DNA from: Trabulsiella guamensis ATCC 49490
GTDB taxonomy: Bacteria > Pseudomonadota > Gammaproteobacteria > Enterobacterales > Enterobacteriaceae
DNA length: 64,000 bases
NCBI RefSeq assembly: GCF_000734965.1
Contig: NZ_JMTB01000100.1
Location: forward strand, 20,225 to 84,224
Direction of reading: 5' to 3'
A program made the position numbers and the translations under genes. Shown piece by piece: positions 58,863 to 64,000 of the stretch; the first letter of the stretch is position 1, and every line of letters starts with the position of its first letter. A model generated the notes under the pieces. The model did no database searches and was not told the origin of the DNA. It saw only the letters and a program-made list of their open reading frames with translations.

Positions 58863-59069
58863 ATGGATCTTTACAAAGACTATCCAGCACATATTGTTTT
58901 TCTGCGTCGCACTTTCGCCGTGGTGGCGGGGATCGTTGCGCTGCCGGTCATGCTGTTCTGGAAAGACCGTGCCCGTTTTTACAGCTATCTGCACCGTGTC
59001 TGGTCGAAAACCAGTGATAAACCGGTGTGGATGGATCAGGCCGAAAAAGCGACCTGCGATTTTTACTAA
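58863..59069 (+). CDS. ybfA: YbfA, small membrane protein
   Basis: 68-aa protein with one hydrophobic segment at about residues 11-31 and a charged C-terminus ([16 protein letters not shown]) that, as I remember it, is nearly identical to E. coli YbfA. Shine-Dalgarno GGGGAGAG precedes the ATG. Function unknown. It is divergent from kdp and followed by a strong terminator, so it is monocistronic. Confidence 0.93.
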   Translation: MDLYKDYPAHIVFLRRTFAVVAGIVALPVMLFWKDRARFYSYLHRVWSKTSDKPVWMDQAEKATCDFY

Positions 59070-59091
59070 GCGAAGATACACACAGCAATGC

Positions 59092-59124
59092 AAAAGCCGT
59101 CACCTCAGGTGGCGGCTTTTTTTT
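59092..59124 (+). terminator. Terminator after ybfA
   Basis: A 10-bp perfect stem (AGCCGTCACC / GGTGGCGGCT) with a 3-nt loop and eight Ts, about 26 bp after the stop. Confidence 0.93.
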
Positions 59125-59168
59125 ATCTCCCGGTTTACACTTAGGGTAACCACTGAAAGGGAGTCGCT

Positions 59169-59645
59169 ATGTGTGAGAATTTTTCTGCGCGTACTTATGC
59201 GCTACAGGAACTTAACGAACTCAGGGATCAGGGATTAACGCGCGGCGCGCTGGTGGCCTTTCACAGCCGCTATAAGCTGGTGTTGCTCGCCCATTCACAG
59301 CCAGCATATCGCGCTCTGGGGCGCTTTGTGGCGGACATTGCACAGTGGTCTTCGCTGGAAGATTTTTATGACGGGTACCGCAAACGCCTGTCTGATCTCC
59401 TGTCTCAACCTGCCAGCCGCAACAATCACACCAACGTACTGATGCATGTGCAGGGTTATTTTCGTCCGCACCTCAGCTCAGCACAGCGCCGGGCGCTCGC
59501 CGCTGTGATTGACGACTACCGACAAGGCACGCAACCGTTGCTTGCGCCTGTCACGCTCATCCAACACTATATGTCTGAATTTCCTGACGCTTACCTGAGC
59601 AGTCAGCGCTATTTTGAGTTCTGGTCTTTATACGACGAACATTAA
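59169..59645 (+). CDS. ybgA: YbgA, DUF1722 protein
   Basis: 158-aa protein of the DUF1722 family. Conserved stretches are RGALVAFHSRYKLVLLAHSQP near residue 25, NHTNVLMHVQGYFRPHLS near 86 and QPLLAPVTLIQHYM near 122. E. coli YbgA is, from memory, about 169 aa; this copy is shorter at the C-terminus. It is fused to or adjacent to photolyase genes in many bacteria, and phr follows after 12 bp here. Biochemical role unknown. Confidence 0.9.
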   Translation: MCENFSARTYALQELNELRDQGLTRGALVAFHSRYKLVLLAHSQPAYRALGRFVADIAQWSSLEDFYDGYRKRLSDLLSQPASRNNHTNVLMHVQGYFRPHLSSAQRRALAAVIDDYRQGTQPLLAPVTLIQHYMSEFPDAYLSSQRYFEFWSLYDEH

Positions 59646-59657
59646 ATCGGGAGCAGT

Positions 59658-61100
59658 ATGACCACCCATCTGGTCTGGTTTCGCACGGATCTGCGCGTGC
59701 ATGATAATCTGGCGCTCACCGCCGCCTGTCGTCAACAGGATGCCAGCGTGCTGGCGCTGTATATCGCCACACCGGCGCAGTGGCGACAACATCAGATGGC
59801 ACCACGCCAGGCCGCATTTCTGGTCAGTCATCTGAATGCCTTGCAGCAGGCGCTGGCGGAAAGGGGGATTCCGCTGCTGGTGAAAACAGCCAACACCTAT
59901 GCCGACAGTGTCACGGTGATTGAGGAAGTGTGTGCGGCGCACGACGTCAGCGCGCTTTTTTACAATTATCAGTACGAAATCAACGAACGGCAGCGGGATG
60001 CCGCTGTCGAGCGCGCGCTGGAAAACGTGACCTGTCAGGGTTTTGATGACAGCGTACTGCTTGCGCCAGGCAGCGTCACCACCGGCAATCACGAGATGTA
60101 TAAGGTGTTCACGCCGTTCAAAAATGCTTTTTTGCGCCGCCTGCGTGACGATCTCCCGGCATGTCATCATGCGCCAGCAGTCCGGGAGGGTGGGGCGCTT
60201 AACAGGGCGCTTTCACCGGTGACGGTGGATTACCCGCAGCAGCCGTTTGATGCCGATGCGTTCCCGGTCAACGAACAACACGCGCTGGCCCGGTTGCGCC
60301 ATTTTTGCCAGCATGCGCTGGCGCGTTATGACGCTGATCGTGATTTTCCGGCCATTGACGGCACCAGCCGGCTCTCCGTCTGTCTTACCCTGGGTGTGTT
60401 ATCGCCGCGCCAGTGTCTGCATCGTCTGCTGAAAACGCACCCGGAGGCGCTGGAAGGGGGAACGGGGGCGGCCTGGCTGAATGAGCTGATCTGGCGTGAG
60501 TTCTACCGCCATTTGATCACCCGTTATCCTCAGTTATGTAAACACCAGCCGTTTATCGACTGGACGGATCGCGTAGCGTGGAAAACGCCCGATGCGGCGT
60601 TCACCGCGTGGCAGAACGGTGAGACCGGATTTCCGATCATTGATGCGGCTATGCGCCAGATGAATGCGACAGGCTGGATGCATAACCGACTACGGATGAT
60701 CGTCGCCAGTTTCTTGGTCAAAGACCTGCTGATCGACTGGCGGGAAGGGGAGCGTTATTTTATGTCGCAATTGATTGACGGTGATCTGGCGGCGAACAAT
60801 GGCGGCTGGCAGTGGGCGGCGTCCACCGGCACCGATGCCGCGCCCTATTTTCGCATTTTTAACCCTACGACCCAGGGCGAGAAATTTGATAAAGCAGGCG
60901 AATTTATCCGTCGCTGGATCCCTGAGCTGGCGGTGGTTCCGACCGCAGCAATTCATACGCCGTGGCAGTGGGCAGACAAATCACAGGTGATACTTGACTA
61001 TCCTCGCCCGACCGTCGATCACAAACAGGCACGCGAAGCGACGCTTGCAGCTTATGACGCGGCGAGAAAGGGATGGCTATCCGTTGTCGCGGACGACTGA
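59658..61100 (+). CDS. phr: Deoxyribodipyrimidine photolyase Phr
   Basis: FAD-dependent repair enzyme for cyclobutane pyrimidine dimers, 480 aa. The N-terminal photolyase domain starts HLVWFRTDLRVHDN. The FAD-binding helical domain has TSRLSVCLTLGVLSPRQC near residue 225, LIWREFYRHL near 280, and the strongly conserved WMHNRLRMIVASFLVKDLL and DGDLAANNGGWQWAAS segments near 340-385. Probably cotranscribed with ybgA. Confidence 0.97.
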   Translation: MTTHLVWFRTDLRVHDNLALTAACRQQDASVLALYIATPAQWRQHQMAPRQAAFLVSHLNALQQALAERGIPLLVKTANTYADSVTVIEEVCAAHDVSALFYNYQYEINERQRDAAVERALENVTCQGFDDSVLLAPGSVTTGNHEMYKVFTPFKNAFLRRLRDDLPACHHAPAVREGGALNRALSPVTVDYPQQPFDADAFPVNEQHALARLRHFCQHALARYDADRDFPAIDGTSRLSVCLTLGVLSPRQCLHRLLKTHPEALEGGTGAAWLNELIWREFYRHLITRYPQLCKHQPFIDWTDRVAWKTPDAAFTAWQNGETGFPIIDAAMRQMNATGWMHNRLRMIVASFLVKDLLIDWREGERYFMSQLIDGDLAANNGGWQWAASTGTDAAPYFRIFNPTTQGEKFDKAGEFIRRWIPELAVVPTAAIHTPWQWADKSQVILDYPRPTVDHKQAREATLAAYDAARKGWLSVVADD

Positions 61101-61165
61101 GATCGCTATGGTGTGCTTGTGAAACCTTTTTTATTTTGGATCGTTTTGTGGATAGAGGAGTAACG

Positions 61166-61909
61166 ATGAAAAACACCGAGCTTGAGCAACTGATTAACGA
61201 AAAGCTTAATAGCGGAGCGTTCAGCGATTACGCACCTAACGGTCTGCAAGTGGAAGGTCGCGAGAAAGTCAGCAAGATTATCACCGGCGTCACGGCCAGC
61301 CAGGCGCTGCTGGATGAAGCCGTTCGCCTGCAGGCGGATGCGATTATCGTGCATCACGGTTATTTCTGGAAAGGGGAATCGCCGGTGATCAGCGGCATGA
61401 AGCGCCGTCGCCTGAAAACGCTGCTGGAAAACGACATTAACCTGTATGGCTGGCACCTGCCGCTGGATGCGCACCCGGAGTTAGGCAATAACGCCCAGCT
61501 TGCGGGACTGCTGGGCATTAACATTATGGGTGAAATCGAGCCGCTGGTGCCGTGGGGGGAACTCTCCATGGCGGTGCCTGGCCTCGAACTGGCTTCGTGG
61601 ATCGAAGCCCGACTCGGCCGCAAACCGCTGTGGAGCGGCGATACCGGGCCGGATAAAGTCATGCGCATCGCCTGGTGTACAGGGGGCGGTCAGGGGTTCA
61701 TCGACAGTGCGGCCCGTTTTGGCGTTGATGCGTTTATTACCGGCGAAGTGTCTGAGCAAACAATTCACTCCGCGCGGGAGCAGGGACTGCATTTCTATGC
61801 GGCAGGCCATCACGCGACTGAACGTGGCGGGATCCGCGCGCTCAGCGAGTGGCTGAATGAGACCACCGATCTGGACGTCACTTTTATCGATATCCCAAAT
61901 CCGGCCTGA
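61166..61909 (+). CDS. ybgI: NIF3-family metal-binding protein YbgI
   Basis: Homohexameric dinuclear metal protein of the NIF3/GTP cyclohydrolase I type 2 family, 247 aa. The ATG at 61166 (MKNTELEQLINEKL) follows GAGGAG. Metal-binding histidines are in VHHGYFW near residue 64 and HHATERGG near 215, with Asp and Glu in LPLDAHPELGNN and ITGEVSEQT. Its position just upstream of pxpBCA is constant in enterobacteria; a role with 5-oxoproline is inference. Confidence 0.94.
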   Translation: MKNTELEQLINEKLNSGAFSDYAPNGLQVEGREKVSKIITGVTASQALLDEAVRLQADAIIVHHGYFWKGESPVISGMKRRRLKTLLENDINLYGWHLPLDAHPELGNNAQLAGLLGINIMGEIEPLVPWGELSMAVPGLELASWIEARLGRKPLWSGDTGPDKVMRIAWCTGGGQGFIDSAARFGVDAFITGEVSEQTIHSAREQGLHFYAAGHHATERGGIRALSEWLNETTDLDVTFIDIPNPA

Positions 61910-61921
61910 TTGGAGAGAAAA

Positions 61922-62578
61922 GTGCAGCGAGCGCGTTGTTATTTGTTAGGTGAGACGGCAGTCGTGCTGGAGCTGGAGCCACCGGTGACACTGGAAAGCC
62001 AGAAACGAATCTGGCGGCTGACCCAGCGCCTGGCGGATCAACCCGAGGTGGTGGAAGCTATTCCCGGAATGAATAACATCACCGTGGTGTTGCGCAATCC
62101 GCAGTCACTGGCGCTGGATGCTATTGAGCGTCTTCAGCGCTGGTGGGAGGAGAGCGATGCGCTGCAACCGGACTCCCGCTACGTTGAAATTCCGGTGGTG
62201 TATGGCGGTGAGGCGGGGCCGGATCTTGGCGTGGTGTCGCGGCATGCCGGGCTCACTGAAAAACAGGTCGTTGAACTGCATGCCTCGGTGGAGTATGTGG
62301 TGTGGTTTCTCGGTTTTCAGCCAGGATTCCCGTACCTTGGCGGACTACCGGAGTCACTCATCACCCCACGCCGTGCGGAGCCGCGTCTGAGCGTACCCGC
62401 CGGAACGGTAGGGATCGGCGGCGCACAGACGGGGATTTATCCGCTGGATACGCCCGGCGGCTGGCAACTCATTGGTCATACCGCGCTTCGGCTGTTTGAT
62501 CCTGTGCGGGCTGAGCCTGCGCTGTTGCGCCCCGGGGACGTCGTGCGCTTTATCCCGCAACGGGAGGGGGTATGCTGA
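61922..62578 (+). CDS. pxpB: 5-oxoprolinase subunit PxpB
   Basis: Subunit of the ATP-dependent 5-oxoprolinase PxpABC that removes pyroglutamate, 218 aa. I chose the GTG at 61922 ([17 protein letters not shown]), preceded by GGAGAG; it matches the E. coli start. Family stretches are [11 protein letters not shown] near residue 50, [19 protein letters not shown] near 128 and [16 protein letters not shown] near 160. It overlaps pxpC by 7 bp. Confidence 0.95.
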   Translation: MQRARCYLLGETAVVLELEPPVTLESQKRIWRLTQRLADQPEVVEAIPGMNNITVVLRNPQSLALDAIERLQRWWEESDALQPDSRYVEIPVVYGGEAGPDLGVVSRHAGLTEKQVVELHASVEYVVWFLGFQPGFPYLGGLPESLITPRRAEPRLSVPAGTVGIGGAQTGIYPLDTPGGWQLIGHTALRLFDPVRAEPALLRPGDVVRFIPQREGVC

Positions 62579-63504
62579 AAATAATCCGTGCCGGACTGTA
62601 TGCCTCCATTCAGGATACGGGGCGTTATGGTCTGCGCCAGTCCGGCGTCAGCCACTGTGGCGCGCTCGATAAACCCGCGCTAATCACCGCCAATTTGCTG
62701 GTGGGCAATGCGGCGAATGCGGCGGCGATTGAAATTACACTCGGGCAGATGACCGTGGAGTTTGAACGCGATGTCTGGTTTGCGTTAACCGGCGCAGGGT
62801 GTGAAGCGCAGCTTGACGGAAAACCGGTATGGAGCGGCTGGCGACAGCAGGCGCATGCCGGGCAGCGGCTGGTGCTGAAGCGCCCGCTACATGGCATTCG
62901 CAGCTATCTGGCGGTGTCGGGGGGTTTTGACGTGCCGGAAGTAATGGGGTCCCGCAGCACGGATCTGAAAGTGGGGATCGGCGGTCTGGATGGGCGGCGA
63001 CTGGAGGATGGCGACCGGCTGGCGATTGGCCCGTCAACGCGCACCTTTAGTCAGCCGACAGGCGTGAAACAATTGCTGACCAGCAACCGCATCCGTGCGC
63101 TGCCTGGTCCGGAGTATCATGAGTTTGATACCGCCTCGCAAGAAGCGTTCTGGCGTTCGCCGTGGCAACTGAGCCCGCAAAGTAACCGCATGGGGTATCG
63201 CCTGAAAGGCCAGCCGCTGGTGCGTACGACACAGCGCGAGCTGCTGTCGCATGGCCTGCTGCCGGGCGTGGTACAGGTGCCTCACAACGGCCAGCCCATC
63301 GTGCTGATGAGCGATGCGCAGACCACGGGCGGTTATCCTCGCATTGCCTGCATCATTGACGCGGACATGTACCAGCTGGCGCAGATCCCGCTCGGGCAAC
63401 CGGTGCATTTTGTGCCCTGTTCGCTGGAAGAGGCGCTGAAAGCGCGCAGTGATCAGCAACGTTATCTTGAACAACTGGCGTGGCGGCTTAACGATGAACA
63501 TTGA
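62572..63504 (+). CDS. pxpC: 5-oxoprolinase subunit PxpC
   Basis: Biotin-independent carboxyltransferase-like subunit of PxpABC, 310 aa. It begins [20 protein letters not shown] and includes [38 protein letters not shown] near residue 115 and [13 protein letters not shown] near 245. Stop and start codons overlap those of pxpB and pxpA, so all three are translationally coupled. Confidence 0.95.
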   Translation: MLKIIRAGLYASIQDTGRYGLRQSGVSHCGALDKPALITANLLVGNAANAAAIEITLGQMTVEFERDVWFALTGAGCEAQLDGKPVWSGWRQQAHAGQRLVLKRPLHGIRSYLAVSGGFDVPEVMGSRSTDLKVGIGGLDGRRLEDGDRLAIGPSTRTFSQPTGVKQLLTSNRIRALPGPEYHEFDTASQEAFWRSPWQLSPQSNRMGYRLKGQPLVRTTQRELLSHGLLPGVVQVPHNGQPIVLMSDAQTTGGYPRIACIIDADMYQLAQIPLGQPVHFVPCSLEEALKARSDQQRYLEQLAWRLNDEH

Positions 63505-64000
63505 TTTGAATGCCGATCTCGGGGAAGGTGGGGCCAGCGACGCGCAACTGCTGCGACTGGTCTCGTCGGCTAATATCGCCTGTGGATTTCATGCCGGTGA
63601 CGCGGTGATGATGCGTACCGCCGTGCGGGAAGCCATTCGTAACGGTGTGGCTGTCGGTGCGCATCCCAGCTTCCCGGATCGGGAAAATTTTGGTCGTACA
63701 GCGATGTCTTTGCCTCCTGAAACAGTGTATGCGCAAACGCTGTATCAGACTGGCGCACTGGCGGCGATTGTTCATGCGGAAGGGGGGACACTGCGTCACG
63801 TTAAACCGCACGGCATGCTGTACAACCAGGCGGCGAAATCGGCAGAGCTGGCGGATGCGATTGCCCGTGCGGTACGTGACGCTGACGCACGGTTGATTCT
63901 TGTCGGGCTGGCTGGCAGCGAACTGATCCGCGCCGGGCAACGTTACCAGCTGACCACTCGGGAAGAGGTGTTTGCCGATCGTGGTTATCAGGCGGACGGC
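63494..64000 (+). CDS. pxpA: 5-oxoprolinase subunit PxpA, N-terminal part (cut by window edge)
   Basis: LamB/YcsF-family subunit of PxpABC. The first 169 codons of about 244 are present. The ATG at 63494 ([13 protein letters not shown]) overlaps pxpC by 11 bp. Conserved motifs are [10 protein letters not shown] near residue 27, [15 protein letters not shown] near 55 and [10 protein letters not shown] near 102. The 3' end lies outside the window. Confidence 0.95.
   Translation, partial: MNIDLNADLGEGGASDAQLLRLVSSANIACGFHAGDAVMMRTAVREAIRNGVAVGAHPSFPDRENFGRTAMSLPPETVYAQTLYQTGALAAIVHAEGGTLRHVKPHGMLYNQAAKSAELADAIARAVRDADARLILVGLAGSELIRAGQRYQLTTREEVFADRGYQADG

Overview
The window is a stretch of enterobacterial core chromosome. 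Gene content and order match the lipA-to-pxpA (ybgL) segment of Escherichia coli and its relatives almost gene for gene, but the proteins differ enough from E. coli K-12 (from memory) to point to another genus. Citrobacter is my best guess; Enterobacter and its allies are alternatives. Base composition looks even throughout, and I saw no insertion sequence, prophage, integrase, CRISPR array or plasmid gene. I did not find a previously undescribed multi-gene system. The interest lies in local departures from the standard layout.

Layout. Positions 1-10.9 kb (mostly minus strand): 5' part of lipA, the LysR-type gene ybeF, lipB, ybeD, then the cell-elongation and wall cluster dacA, rlpA, mrdB, mrdA with rlmH and rsfS, then cobC and nadD. 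Positions 10.9-16.7 kb: holA, lptE and leuS (one operon with nadD and cobC), ybeL (plus) and rihA. Positions 16.8-20.1 kb: the glutamate/aspartate ABC transporter gltIJKL, with SroC RNA between gltI and gltJ. gltL carries a one-base frameshift. Positions 20.4-26.0 kb: lnt, ybeX, ybeY, ybeZ and miaB. Positions 26.2-28.9 kb: ubiF, an unrecognised membrane-protein gene, and a seven-gene tRNA operon (metT leuW glnU glnW metU glnV glnX) that also holds a tRNA-Gln relic. Positions 29-39.2 kb: asnB, the amino-sugar regulon nagD-C-A-B and divergent nagE, and glnS. Positions 39.6-46.6 kb: chitoporin chiPQ, fur, fldA, ybfE, ybfF, seqA and pgm. Positions 46.6-50.5 kb: ornithine decarboxylase and putrescine antiporter speF-potE, with the 34-codon leader peptide speFL. 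Positions 50.8-58.6 kb: kdpFABCDE potassium uptake with its sensor and regulator. Positions 58.9-64 kb: ybfA, ybgA, phr, ybgI and the 5-oxoprolinase genes pxpB, pxpC and pxpA (cut by the window end).

How the parts work together. NagC links nagBACD, nagE and chiPQ: operator-like palindromes are visible at both loci, and a perfect match to the ChiX small RNA covers the chiP ribosome binding site. The gltI leader has a GcvB target, while SroC, released from the same transcript, is the known GcvB sponge. speFL couples ornithine sensing to speF-potE. KdpD/KdpE act on a recognisable KdpE site upstream of kdpF.
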